Positions 1-9,610 of a stretch of 64,000 nt of DNA are shown here, piece after piece (position 1 is the stretch's first letter; each line of letters begins with the position of its first letter). The translations under genes and the position numbers were made by a program. The stretch is from Fictibacillus terranigra (lineage in GTDB: Bacteria > Bacillota > Bacilli > Bacillales > Fictibacillaceae). The notes under the pieces are model-generated. The model was not told where the DNA came from, ran no database searches, and was given only the letters and a program-made list of their open reading frames with translations. The stretch spans positions 62,001-126,000 of the forward strand of contig NZ_JAUHLN010000005.1 of NCBI RefSeq assembly GCF_030412265.1, in the 5' to 3' direction.

Positions 1-1383
1 TCCCCCATCTCCCCAGCCAAAGGCCAGGAGCAATTCATCATTGATCTCCTTTTGCTTGTAAGCATCCCAGGTCCCTTTTATACTTGATGGCTTGATCATT
101 CCATTGTAGGTATAAAACCAGGAACTATCTTCAGGAGTTGTAATAAAATGTGTAAATATCTCTGTCCCGTCGACTCCTCGCCAGTGAAAGGTATCATAAG
201 GGAACCGGTTATATTGGCTCCAGCTTATTTTTGTGGTCATAAAGGTCTCAATGCCTGATTTTTTTATGATCTGAGGCAATGACCAAGAATAGCCAAACAC
301 ATCAGGTAGCCATACTACTTTTGAATCAACGCCAAACTCTTGTTTCATAAATCGTTTTCCAAACTGAATCTGGCGGATTAACGACTCCCCGCTTGGCATA
401 TTTGTATCAGGCTCTACCCACATTCCACCTGTTATCTCCCATTCTCCAGCAGCAATCTTCTCCTTTACCTTTACAAAAATTTCCGGATAGTCTTCTTTTA
501 AAAACTTATATAACTGGGGTGATGTATGAATGTACCGATATTCAGGATATTGCCTCATTAAATGGAGAACTGTTGAAAAGGTTCTAGATGCTTTTTCCCG
601 GGTATGAGTTAAACGCCATAACCAGGCCATATCAATATGAGAATGACCCAGAACTTTGACTTTCGCCTTTATTTCCTCATGTTCAGCTAACTGGTCCACT
701 TCAACCTTTAAAAACTGGTAGGCCTTCTCGATCGTTTGATAGTAATAGTCAGAACCAGGTTTTAGAAAATCAATCATCAGGATCGATTTATTCAAGACCT
801 GCAGCAATTTGGTTCTTCTTAAATCTGTTTCATTGAGGATTTTCACGGTATTAAGTGAAGTGTCCGCTAAGTAGAAAAATTTCTCAGTGGCAGTATCCAC
901 GCAGGCAACTCTGGCAGTCTTGAACCTTCTTCGTTCTGGGGGTTTTAAGACTCCGCTCCAGGCTTTTAAAGCAATATGAATGTTTTGTTCCTTAAGCACC
1001 TCTGGCGGCAGCCAGGCCTCTTCATGCCATACGTCAATGCCCTGTAACGGAGTACCATTAATATATAATAAAGTTTCGGCTGTGGATCCTCCTCCATCGC
1101 GCGGGCCTACTAAAAAATGAAGTACGACTCTTTCATTCTTCCATTCTTTCGGGATGGATATAGTTGTCCTGAACCAGGCAGATTTATCGTAGCCTCCCCA
1201 GTATTCTCCAACATGGAAGTCGGACCAGTCCTGATCATCAAAGCCAGGCTGACCCCCTTCTTTAACTTCCTCACCAAACTCCCATTCTTTAAATTTAAAC
1301 GAGGGAATATCTTGAACTCTCCGGTAGATATGCCCTTTTATTTCTTGTAAATATGCTTCTATTTTTTCAATGGTAAATAACAT
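1..1383 (-). CDS. Alpha-mannosidase, GH38 family (C-terminus cut by window edge)
   Basis: Glycoside hydrolase that removes alpha-linked mannose from oligosaccharides. The ATG at 1383 follows a GAGGTGAG ribosome binding site, and the frame stays open to base 1, giving about 461 visible residues. An N-terminal beta-sandwich-like region of about 230 residues precedes the catalytic domain. The zinc-site motif HSHIDMAWLW lies near residue 246 and the presumed nucleophile Asp sits in WLPDVFGYSW near residue 358, both typical of GH38. No signal peptide is visible, so it should act in the cytoplasm on imported oligosaccharides. It is the last visible gene of the glycan locus and is clearly different from the second GH38 gene at 3175-5646. 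Linkage preference cannot be read from the sequence. Confidence 0.93.
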   Translation of the reverse strand, partial: MLFTIEKIEAYLQEIKGHIYRRVQDIPSFKFKEWEFGEEVKEGGQPGFDDQDWSDFHVGEYWGGYDKSAWFRTTISIPKEWKNERVVLHFLVGPRDGGGSTAETLLYINGTPLQGIDVWHEEAWLPPEVLKEQNIHIALKAWSGVLKPPERRRFKTARVACVDTATEKFFYLADTSLNTVKILNETDLRRTKLLQVLNKSILMIDFLKPGSDYYYQTIEKAYQFLKVEVDQLAEHEEIKAKVKVLGHSHIDMAWLWRLTHTREKASRTFSTVLHLMRQYPEYRYIHTSPQLYKFLKEDYPEIFVKVKEKIAAGEWEITGGMWVEPDTNMPSGESLIRQIQFGKRFMKQEFGVDSKVVWLPDVFGYSWSLPQIIKKSGIETFMTTKISWSQYNRFPYDTFHWRGVDGTEIFTHFITTPEDSSWFYTYNGMIKPSSIKGTWDAYKQKEINDELLLAFGWGDGG

Positions 1384-1536
1384 AGCTCACCTCAAGGAAG
1401 ATTTATTAAGCTGAAGCTTTGCATCCTCTACTGAAACCCAATTCTTCGTTGAGTGTTACAAGTTGCTGACTTTAATAGATTACTCAACTTTTCCTAGTTG
1501 AAAATGAAAGCTTTTTACCTTCATTTATGTCACGTA

Positions 1537-1812
1537 TCAATTAAGATCCACCTTTGGCCAATGAATGGGGGAGACAAAAGTTCGTTCATACCAAACCATA
1601 TCGTCAAAGGATTTCTCTTTCGATTCCAATTAATTTAGTCTGAAAGGCATAAGGAACAACGATGTCCTCGTTCAAATTGATGATGTTATACCACTCTTCC
1701 CGCAATCTTTTATTTTCTCATCCAAAGGAAATTTCCACTGACCATTAAGGTTAATCCATTCCTTACGAGTAAAATTCCGGCCTTGATACTCTGGTCTTGG
1801 AATCCTTGTCAT
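1537..1812 (-). pseudogene. GH2-family glycosidase remnant (N-terminal part only)
   Basis: Conceptual translation gives the sugar-binding N-terminus of a GH2 beta-galactosidase/glucuronidase-type enzyme in three frames: RIPRPEYQGRNFTRKEW and LNGQWKFPLD (about 1710-1812), then EDIVVPYAFQTKLIGIE (about 1615-1670), then DDMVWYERTFVSP (about 1560-1605). Two frameshifts separate these pieces and a stop follows at 1537. No catalytic domain remains. The pseudogene sits between the GH38 gene and the DeoR regulator, so the glycan locus once carried another exo-glycosidase. The original start is unknown; an open frame runs back to about 1899 without recognisable similarity. Confidence 0.75.
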
Positions 1813-1991
1813 CGTACACAAGCCTTCTCCATGATTTGATCTTCGTGAATGCCGTCTACTTAACCTCGCAACATTAAACAATAAAAACGCCTCCTTCAAT
1901 ATTTTTTAGCTAGCCGTTTCATTGAGGTCATGGGACCCGGCAAAAATGACAGTTTTGCATTCTCCCATCACATCCTTTCGCTTTCCGAAAG

Positions 1992-2018
1992 CGTGCGAAA
2001 TCTGGATGATTTCGCACG
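1992..2018. repeat. 11-bp inverted repeat between regulator and GH2 remnant
   Basis: CGTGCGAAATC and its exact reverse complement flank a 5-base loop. A short CGCTTTCCGAAAGCG palindrome lies just to its left. There is no T-run on either side, so it is a poor intrinsic terminator. It may be an RNA-processing hairpin or an operator just downstream of the DeoR gene. Confidence 0.5.
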
Positions 2019-2090
2019 AACCTACATCAACGTGCCTATTGTATTCTTTCAAAGTTTCAAAGTTCGGGGATAACGTTTTGACACCTCGTC

Positions 2091-2888
2091 TTATTTGACT
2101 AAAGTTTGCTCTTCAAGTGGTGCTATAATCACTTGGATCCCTCTGTTTGCAATCTCCTGCAATAGATCTTTATCTGCAAGATCACTAGTAATAAAAATAT
2201 CCGTATCTTGAAAGCTGCAAAAAGCGGTTAACCCGGTCTTTTCAAGTTTGCTGTGGTCTGCTACCACGACAATTTTTTTCCCGGTAGAGACCATGGCTCG
2301 TTTAATTTCTGCTTCATACAAATCAGAACTCGTAAAGCCTTGTCTTAGAGAAATACCAGATGAGCCTAAAAAGACATAATCAGCACTGTATTTCTGTAGC
2401 TCAAGCTGTGCTTGCGGTCCAACGAGACTCATAGAATTGGTGCGTAATTCCCCACCTAGTAGATAAATAGATGCTGTTTCATCTTTACTGCATTCTTCCG
2501 CTACATCCAGTGAGTTCGTAATGATCCTCAGCCTTCCATTCTCCTTGAGGTTTTTTCCTACATACCAGGTGGTCGAACCTGCGTCTAATATGATAATTTG
2601 GCCTTCCTGTACAAGCTGTGCAGCGGCTTTTCCGATTACGTCCTTCTCCCGGGAATATTGAAGTTTTCGCTGATCTACAGGAAGAATGAAAGGGTGCTGC
2701 CGGTAGTCTTCTATTAGGATTGCTCCTCCATAATTTTTTTTTGCGATTCCCTCTTTTTCAAGCTGCGCCAGATCACGCCGAATGGTTTCCTCCGAGACGT
2801 TCAGTATTTCAACGAGGCTTGAAACCTTTACACTTTTATTTTTGATTAAAAGCTCCCTTATTATCCTGCGGCGCTGAGCCAAAATCAT
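2091..2888 (-). CDS. DeoR-family transcriptional regulator
   Basis: DNA-binding repressor of sugar catabolism, 265 residues, a usual length for the family. The N-terminal DeoR winged helix-turn-helix is clear (QRRRIIRELL... VSEETIRRDLAQLEKEG, about residues 6-48). The C-terminal sugar-phosphate sensing domain shows the typical DAGSTTW motif near residue 101 and VVVADHSKLEK near 209. The ATG has a GAGGAGGTG ribosome site. It lies between the two GH38 genes on the same strand, so it probably senses a phosphorylated product of the glycan pathway (inference). The inducer is unknown. Confidence 0.92.
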   Translation of the reverse strand: MILAQRRRIIRELLIKNKSVKVSSLVEILNVSEETIRRDLAQLEKEGIAKKNYGGAILIEDYRQHPFILPVDQRKLQYSREKDVIGKAAAQLVQEGQIIILDAGSTTWYVGKNLKENGRLRIITNSLDVAEECSKDETASIYLLGGELRTNSMSLVGPQAQLELQKYSADYVFLGSSGISLRQGFTSSDLYEAEIKRAMVSTGKKIVVVADHSKLEKTGLTAFCSFQDTDIFITSDLADKDLLQEIANRGIQVIIAPLEEQTLVK

Positions 2889-3174
2889 TAAAACACCTCC
2901 TCGTGCTGTAATGATTCTCTTAAATGCTGAAAAGCCTTCTCAATAAAACTTGTTTCACCAAAACTTCCAGATTTTAGTAGCGATTTGTCCGCTTTTTCAT
3001 TAAATGGACTCAACTCAACACTCCCTATGTTAATTATCCCTTTATCTACGAATAATTAGGATTTTGTTCCACTAGGCAAGCAGATACGGGAGACAATAGC
3101 TTGCCTCTCGCAAATGCGTACCCTAATTTTAAGAGCTATGTTCATATTGCATAAGCGTTTTGAATGACTCCCGA

Positions 3175-5646
3175 TTACACTTCCCATTCAAGTAAATTAG
3201 TTTCAACAATTGGCTCGGATGGATCTCTTGGAATCCGGAAGGTTTTAATTTCAGAAGGTTTAAAATAAGCTTCTATTGTACGATTCCATTTTGGCAGTTG
3301 AATAACGGCTCCCGTACCATCATTCGCAGTTTCATAGGCCCGTACAATTAGGTAATCCCCTTCTTCAGCCTGCTTCACAACGCTTACGATGACATTGTCG
3401 ACATCAACCGTTAAGAATGAATCTTTTTGCGGAAGTGACCCCTTATGGTAGGTTTCAATTATACTGATGGGTTTTTGATTTAACTCAGCCGCACGTTTTA
3501 CGGTTCCAGCTGTTTCCCAATTTCCCTTATGTGGAAGCAGGGAGTAGGTAAATTTTTGAACACCCTGATCAATAAATGTATAATGGCCGTCTTCCCGGGG
3601 AATCACTGGATCATGATGAGCATAGATGGGGCTGCGGAGGACCGTCAGACTCATTTCTTTATTATCAATGTCAAAACTGTACTTGCCATCGTTTAACAGA
3701 CTAAGCCCATATACTTCCCCAGTGGGAGGATGAGTACCAGACATATCAATCCAGCTCTGACCAGGTTCTTCTTCCCCATTACATTCTCTTACCATATGGC
3801 CATAAGGTATTTCATATGTGGCCTTTCTAAACACAAGGTTGACTGGAAATTTAAGTTTAAGAGCCTTAAATTGTTCCTGCCAATTTAATGTACAGTGAAC
3901 ATCAATTTGGTCGAGATCCTTGTACATCGTAAAATCTTGAACAAGCAAGGACGTACCATATTCACTAATAACTCGGATCACTGATTTAACGGACCCATGT
4001 TCCACAAGGTTCACACTTTTTGCTGTAAATTTTCCGGCCTCATCCTTGTATTGGAGCACATTATGTGACCAGGTATCGCTTTGGTCATGAATGACCACAG
4101 GTTTTGCGGACGGCCCCTCCAAAATTTCAAGGTTTTTTGTTTTATCAAACAAACTGGTAACGAATCCTGTTACTGGATCAATTACCACACGTAAGCGATC
4201 ATTTTCTAACGTCGTATCAGTAGCTTTGATTGGTTCAAAATCTTTAGAAATCTTGGAGCGCACTATTTTGTATACTCGATAGCCCATAGAAGGAAGAACT
4301 GCAATGAAGCTGATGCGATATCGGCCTCCAGCAGTGGCATGCGATTGAACAGTCTGCATAGGTATCTGCTTTCCTTTTTCATCAACTAATATATCGCCCT
4401 CTTTTAAACCGCCTACTTCAACTTCTATATTTACCTTGCTGTTCCAGGAGTGAGGATTAAAGACAACAATCGGTTTCATGCCCTCTTCTTGCTCAATATC
4501 GATTCTCCAGGACAGAGATTGAATGGCATAGTTAACACCTCTGCCAGCAATGGACATTGCTTCTCCATGCATGTTACGCGCATCTTCATAGGCCTCCTCC
4601 AGGCTTGTCCCTGCCAAAATATCATGAAATTGATTGAACAAGACATTCTTCCAGGCACGGTCATATTCTGAAAGGGGATATTTCTGTCCTGTGACCCAGC
4701 TGGCTAACGCCGAGAATTTTTCGGCTTTAACAAGTGCATTTTCCGCCTCGCGATTCCACCTCTTAATGCCAGAATGGACGGCATAGCAGCCGCTCGCATG
4801 ATGCTGTAAATCATCATGCACAACAGGAAACGGCAGATTCTGTTTCATAAGCTCTTCAAAGAACTTATTGGGTGTGCTTAGGACAAGATTTGGAAACGAT
4901 GGATCTTCATTTAAGCGTTTAATGCTCTCTATGTTTTCCTTAGTAGGTCCTCCTCCGTGGTTGCCGACACCATAAAACGTCATTAGGTCATTAAAAGGCG
5001 CTTTCAATTCACCTGCATTCCGCCGGATATGCTTCTCCAAATCCTTGCCCCATGTACAATATTCGAACGGGATTCTAAAGGATAAAACGCGGGAGCCATC
5101 ATCGGATTCCCACCAGAATAATCTACCAGGAAGACCCTTTTCCTGAGGGTTCGGACGCATGAAAATATAATAATCCATGCCGCTTTTCTTTAAAATTTGC
5201 GGAAGCATGCCATGGTGGCCAAAGCTGTCCACATTGTAGCCAACCTTGGCAGTTACTCCGAACTTTTCCTGAAAATACCGCTGGCCGTACAATCCCTGCC
5301 TGACGAATGACTCTCCACTTGGAATATTGCAGTCTGGTTGAACCCACCAGCCTCCGACGATTTCCCAGCGTCCCTCCTTGATGCGCTGTTTGATTTCCTC
5401 AAACATTTCGGGTTCATTATTCTCAATCCACTCGTAATTAGCGGCCGAACTATTTGTAAAAACAAAATCGGGATACTCCTTCATTCGGTCTAGTGCTGAA
5501 CGGAAGGTTGCTTTTGTTTCTTGGAACCCTTCCTGCCATTGCCACAGCCAGACTGGATCCAAGTGGGCATTTCCAATCATATGTAAGGTTTTTTCTTTTA
5601 TCTTCGGTAACTTTCTTTCCTTAACTGCCATTGTTTCTTCCGTCAT
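3175..5646 (-). CDS. Alpha-mannosidase, GH38 family (full length)
   Basis: Zinc-dependent retaining alpha-mannosidase of 823 residues, cytoplasmic (no signal peptide). The GH38 catalytic domain starts at once with the zinc motif NAHLDPVWLWQW (His28, Asp30). The likely nucleophile is Asp140 in YNVDSFGHHG. A middle helical domain follows, then the large C-terminal beta-sandwich domains typical of GH38. The start has a GAGGAGG site. The gene lies 18 bases downstream of the double metallo-hydrolase gene, so the two are co-transcribed. With GH84 and the sugar importer in the same run it suggests trimming of imported mannosyl oligosaccharides. Substrate linkage cannot be decided here. Confidence 0.95.
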   Translation of the reverse strand: MTEETMAVKERKLPKIKEKTLHMIGNAHLDPVWLWQWQEGFQETKATFRSALDRMKEYPDFVFTNSSAANYEWIENNEPEMFEEIKQRIKEGRWEIVGGWWVQPDCNIPSGESFVRQGLYGQRYFQEKFGVTAKVGYNVDSFGHHGMLPQILKKSGMDYYIFMRPNPQEKGLPGRLFWWESDDGSRVLSFRIPFEYCTWGKDLEKHIRRNAGELKAPFNDLMTFYGVGNHGGGPTKENIESIKRLNEDPSFPNLVLSTPNKFFEELMKQNLPFPVVHDDLQHHASGCYAVHSGIKRWNREAENALVKAEKFSALASWVTGQKYPLSEYDRAWKNVLFNQFHDILAGTSLEEAYEDARNMHGEAMSIAGRGVNYAIQSLSWRIDIEQEEGMKPIVVFNPHSWNSKVNIEVEVGGLKEGDILVDEKGKQIPMQTVQSHATAGGRYRISFIAVLPSMGYRVYKIVRSKISKDFEPIKATDTTLENDRLRVVIDPVTGFVTSLFDKTKNLEILEGPSAKPVVIHDQSDTWSHNVLQYKDEAGKFTAKSVNLVEHGSVKSVIRVISEYGTSLLVQDFTMYKDLDQIDVHCTLNWQEQFKALKLKFPVNLVFRKATYEIPYGHMVRECNGEEEPGQSWIDMSGTHPPTGEVYGLSLLNDGKYSFDIDNKEMSLTVLRSPIYAHHDPVIPREDGHYTFIDQGVQKFTYSLLPHKGNWETAGTVKRAAELNQKPISIIETYHKGSLPQKDSFLTVDVDNVIVSVVKQAEEGDYLIVRAYETANDGTGAVIQLPKWNRTIEAYFKPSEIKTFRIPRDPSEPIVETNLLEWEV

Positions 5647-5664
5647 TTTTCATTTCCTCCTCGT

Positions 5665-7461
5665 TTATGCATGAACCGAAACCAGCGCTTCAGCATGCTG
5701 TCCAAAATGGATTTCCCCTACTGTTAAATCAACAGCAATCCGTTCTCTGTAAACCTTTACATTTTGGGGAACCGAAATCAATGCCGTAAATTGCCCGGAT
5801 TCTTTTGGATCGAGTGCCACTTCATAAAAGGCGTTGTCAACCTTCCAACCTTCTGGAACAATGATTCGGGCAAGAACCGCTTTCGGCCAATTAAAAGGGT
5901 TCTTTATTTGAACATGTACTGAATAAGATTCCCCTGCCTTCACCTTCGTTTGGTAAGGCTGGATAACAGCTCCAAATCCATCCGCACCAAAGTCGACATT
6001 TTCAAGAGGCAGTAAGTCCTTATGCAGCTGTTCAAGAACTTTCCCTTTTTCTTCAATGCGTTCAAGGTATTCAGGGGTAACGAAAATCGGATCCCAATGG
6101 CCGGATAAAAGAAAATCAGGTTGGAGCGTTTTATATAGTTCTGCACTCGCTATATAATCACCAATTCGAAATTTATTTCCATATACATAATTGTATTCAT
6201 CCTCTCCCTGGTGCTGATCTCCAATGGCCAGTACACGAGCTCCGTCTACTTCAAATTGCAGTGCAGCCGCATATAGGGTATGGCCACCCTGTTCATATAC
6301 GGTGATCTCATATTCTTCCCATTTTACTTTTTGACCCATCGGCAGCTGGCGGTCTACTTTTATAGGGTCATACCATAAACAGGGCAGATCATATTTTTTC
6401 GGATTTTCAAGCACATCCGAAAAATTTTGCGGACACCAAAGTTCTGTCCCTTCAACCTCCCGTAGCAGGTTGATACCAGCCACATGATCATCATGAAAGT
6501 GAGTGGGAAGGACAACGTCAATTTTTTTTACCCCATACTGCTCTTTCAGCTTTGAAAGAGTATATAGCCATGGTCTTCTTGAAGCCCTGTCAGAGCCAGT
6601 TGTAAATCCACCCAAAAAGTCATACCCGTAATCGATCAACAAGGCGTTTCCACTTTCTGATAACAATACGTAACCATTAGCCATACTCGTTCGATTTTTT
6701 AGAAGATGTGGAGTAATGGCTTCATACGGCCTTTCCCGTAACTCAAAAAGTCGGGGATTTTGCTTTCGATGTTTCATTAATACCGCCAATCGTTCGACTA
6801 ATAAATCGATTGCTTCAATGGGATGGTCCATAATCTGTCCATGGGACGGCAACAGGACATCCGGATTCTTCTCTTTTAAATCAAGAAGGGACAGCACACT
6901 CCGCGCAATTCCTTCTCCCCCGTTATACGTCCATTGTGTGGCTGACAAAGACCAAATCTTCCCTGGGGCATATATCAAGTCGCCGGTAAATGCGGCCATC
7001 TTCCCATCGATTGCGGCCATGATGGTAATGGAACCGACCGTATGGCCTGGGGTTGGGACAATATGAAGCTCTAGACCGTCCGCTATATGGGTGGAATAGT
7101 CTTTCAGTGTCCCAGAGATAGGAACCGAATGAAGCAGCGAAAACCGATCCTGGCGCATGTTATAGTTGTTATCGATTTCCCTGGCACCCCAGTGTTCATT
7201 CATATTTTGAAATAAGTCTTGTTCATTATGTGGAACCCAGATACGGATTCCTGCTTTGACAGCATCATGGAGGCCCTGGGCTTGATCCCGGTGATGATGG
7301 GTCATCAAAATATCGGTTACTTTTTCCACGCCTATAAGGGGAAGGGATTGCAGTACATCTCCAGCTCCAAAATCGATTAAGACTGCTGTATTTCCATTTT
7401 TAATCACATACACATGACAGGTATCTTCAAATAAAAATAGATTGGCAGATATCCGTATCAT
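5665..7461 (-). CDS. Double metallo-beta-lactamase-fold hydrolase with C-terminal beta domain
   Basis: A 598-residue protein with two MBL domains in tandem. Domain 1 (about 1-240) has THHHRDQAQG (His55, His57, Asp59, but Gln60 where the usual second metal ligand is His), then PTPGHTVGSI, FTGDLIY and LPSHGQ. Domain 2 (about 250-490) has a complete THFHDDH motif near 320, EQGGHT, IGDQHQG and LSGHWDP. The last 90 residues resemble an Ig-like or NEW3-like beta domain (VHVQIKNPFNWPKAVL). No signal peptide is seen. It sits between a decayed glycosidase and the GH38 mannosidase with tight spacing. Its function is unknown; a lactonase or an ester/phosphoester hydrolase acting on a sugar intermediate would fit. 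The tandem arrangement is unusual. Confidence 0.85.
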   Translation of the reverse strand: MIRISANLFLFEDTCHVYVIKNGNTAVLIDFGAGDVLQSLPLIGVEKVTDILMTHHHRDQAQGLHDAVKAGIRIWVPHNEQDLFQNMNEHWGAREIDNNYNMRQDRFSLLHSVPISGTLKDYSTHIADGLELHIVPTPGHTVGSITIMAAIDGKMAAFTGDLIYAPGKIWSLSATQWTYNGGEGIARSVLSLLDLKEKNPDVLLPSHGQIMDHPIEAIDLLVERLAVLMKHRKQNPRLFELRERPYEAITPHLLKNRTSMANGYVLLSESGNALLIDYGYDFLGGFTTGSDRASRRPWLYTLSKLKEQYGVKKIDVVLPTHFHDDHVAGINLLREVEGTELWCPQNFSDVLENPKKYDLPCLWYDPIKVDRQLPMGQKVKWEEYEITVYEQGGHTLYAAALQFEVDGARVLAIGDQHQGEDEYNYVYGNKFRIGDYIASAELYKTLQPDFLLSGHWDPIFVTPEYLERIEEKGKVLEQLHKDLLPLENVDFGADGFGAVIQPYQTKVKAGESYSVHVQIKNPFNWPKAVLARIIVPEGWKVDNAFYEVALDPKESGQFTALISVPQNVKVYRERIAVDLTVGEIHFGQHAEALVSVHA

Positions 7462-7494
7462 TAGTTCTATTTACATCTCCATTCATATTCCTCA

Positions 7495-8236
7495 TTAAAT
7501 ATTGGCAGGCTTCCCTCTTTCACGCATGTTCAGTAAAGATATATAACGCAGCGGACCAGGATACGTCCTGACCGACCGTGGAACCATTCGTTGAATTCCA
7601 GTCCGTGGCTTTTCCCATCTGGTTCATATGGGTTAACTTCCCAAGCTAGATTCCTGCTTCGTCCAAACGTCCAGCCTGAACGAGCACATTTAATCCACAT
7701 CCGTGGATGTAATTCAGGATTTTGTCTGCCTTTTTCTTATCTGCGACACCGAAGATAATGGCTAATAAGTTTGCTCATGTATCAAATCGGTCTGCATAAT
7801 CCCTAAAACCATATAAGGTAGATAAAAGGGGCGTTCCGCAAGTTCTGTGTCTACTCGTATCAATGGATAAAGCCACTCTTTGCGCTCATTGGCAACTCAG
7901 TAGTAATCATAAGGCTCTTCGGGTCCCACCCATAGGAAAACATTCATTTTTTTATGAACAGCCTTCAAATTCCGTTCACAAAATTTCACTTGGGATGGAT
8001 AGATCTTCGGCCATCTGCATCATACACTTCCACGCACAAAGTAAAGGACATTATCAAACAAGTTACCAAATCCGCCCAAGCCATCGCCTCATGGACTTCT
8101 AATAACCCATATTCATTGGAGTCCTGATACCTTAGCCACAATCTTGTGTAATGCCCAATGGTACCAGAGGTTTCCATCTATACAACCGGCGTGTATGGTA
8201 TCTCTATGGCATAACCTTCTTTTCCTGACGACTGTT
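7495..8236 (-). pseudogene. Decayed (alpha/alpha)6-barrel glycoside hydrolase
   Basis: Six-frame reading on the minus strand recovers only the C-terminal half of a glycosidase, broken by several frameshifts and stops: SNEYGLLEVHEAMAWADL and GNLFDNVLYF (about 8030-8130), ERKEWLYPLIRVDTELAERP, then NLLAIIFGVADKKKADKIL, then NPYEPDGKSHGLEFNEWFHG, then VGQDVSWSAALYIFTEHA near 7530. The pattern resembles debranching-enzyme or GH15/GH63/GH100-like (alpha/alpha)6 barrels; I cannot fix the family. The catalytic half upstream is missing. It lies between GH84 and the MBL gene in the same orientation, so the locus lost an enzyme there. Confidence 0.7.
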
Positions 8237-8238
8237 TG

Positions 8239-9606
8239 TCATACTATGGACCCCTTTACTGCCTCTGCTTTTGACTTGGCGAACTTGATTAATGGCATTA
8301 GAATGTCTCCCGCTATTGTCTTTGGGTGCAGCTTGACTTCTTTAGCTGATTCATTCAGCCAGTTGAAGGGAACCGTAATATCTTCGTTATTTTCGACTGC
8401 CTTTAATACGGCAATGGCTCTTCTTCCTGCCCATGCCCAGCTCTCCATAAGTTCTATCCAGGGGATTAGATTGTTTCTAAGTGCATAATTTCTCATTCTG
8501 AATTTCAAAATGTAACCTGCTTCATCTAACGAATCCAGGTACTCATGAAGCAGCTGTACAGCTGGGCTTGTTGATACTTGTTCTTTGGCATCAATAGCAT
8601 CTAGCGCATTTTTTGTCAGCTGATTTAAAGTCTGCGCATTGTCGCAGCCCAGACAAGATTGCAGCGAAATTTCAGCAAACCGCCGCAAAGACTCATAATT
8701 TTCATCGCCGCCGACAACCCTTATTGCCTTATCCCAGGACTTCCAGGGATTATAGTTCACTGGATCAGCGAAGTAATCCGAATAAGTGACTAAGACAACT
8801 TTTGATGCTTCTGCCTGACTCATGGTGTTCACGAATAAGCCTTTACTAGCCTTTGGAAGAGAAGCATCACGCCCGTAGATCGGACCAATATGCATTTCAC
8901 CAGTCATTTCCAGATCATTTACCGGATAATTATCCCAAATAACAGGTTTACGGTTAACAGCCGCTGCGAAGTCGGTCGAATCCTTTTCTGAAATGGTCCT
9001 GGAACATATATCAGGCCCTGTATAATAAATATCAATAGCTGGATGAAGACCCTCCCCAAGTTCATGAAGATAAGGACTGAACGGTGCCTGGCCATGATAA
9101 TCCGTCGGACACATGGATAATTCGCAACCAGCATCAACTGATTTCAGCCAATGGTAAAGCTTATTAGTGAGATCTACATGCGCTTCCGCATAGCTGGTAT
9201 ACCTTGCCCGATCTTCTGCATGATGAAATTCCGCCGAAATATCATCCAGCATAATCATGAACTTTCTTACACCGATATCATAGAACGCCTTAAACTTGGA
9301 CGTTATATGGGCAAAATCCGTTTCTGACGCATAATTTATGGAAACGCCGCACCCAATTGAATAGCAGAAATCAACACCGCATTTTTTAGCATGAGATACC
9401 GTCTTAGCAAACTGTTCCATGATGTAATCCGGATAGGGCTCCCTCCAGCGGGCACGATGTTGGCGGTCATTTTTCGGTCCATAGATGTAATGGTTAAATC
9501 CATGTTCGGCTATAAACGAAATTAAGTCATCCCGTTCAGGAGCTGTGTAATAGACACCGTAAAATGCTTCAATAACCCCCCTGATCGGAAAAGGCGAATG
9601 AGTCAT
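8239..9606 (-). CDS. GH84 beta-N-acetylglucosaminidase
   Basis: Hydrolase of terminal beta-N-acetylglucosamine (the O-GlcNAcase/hyaluronidase family) using substrate-assisted catalysis. The catalytic domain begins at the N-terminus with the hallmark RGVIEAFYG (residues 9-17), followed by YIYGPKNDRQHR and the paired catalytic aspartates in MIMLDDIS (Asp121, Asp122). Length is 455 residues, with a short helical C-terminal part and no carbohydrate-binding or surface modules. No signal peptide is seen, so it should act inside the cell, unlike many GH84 enzymes of pathogens that are exported. It starts 4 bases after the aldolase stop with a GGAGAG site, so it is translated from the same mRNA. Confidence 0.93.
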   Translation of the reverse strand: MTHSPFPIRGVIEAFYGVYYTAPERDDLISFIAEHGFNHYIYGPKNDRQHRARWREPYPDYIMEQFAKTVSHAKKCGVDFCYSIGCGVSINYASETDFAHITSKFKAFYDIGVRKFMIMLDDISAEFHHAEDRARYTSYAEAHVDLTNKLYHWLKSVDAGCELSMCPTDYHGQAPFSPYLHELGEGLHPAIDIYYTGPDICSRTISEKDSTDFAAAVNRKPVIWDNYPVNDLEMTGEMHIGPIYGRDASLPKASKGLFVNTMSQAEASKVVLVTYSDYFADPVNYNPWKSWDKAIRVVGGDENYESLRRFAEISLQSCLGCDNAQTLNQLTKNALDAIDAKEQVSTSPAVQLLHEYLDSLDEAGYILKFRMRNYALRNNLIPWIELMESWAWAGRRAIAVLKAVENNEDITVPFNWLNESAKEVKLHPKTIAGDILMPLIKFAKSKAEAVKGSIV

Positions 9607-9610
9607 CCAA

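Noticed and set aside
1117-1350. Open frames antisense to the GH38 gene, and many similar ones under other genes
   Set aside because: They lie wholly opposite well-supported coding regions and have no ribosome site or recognisable sequence.
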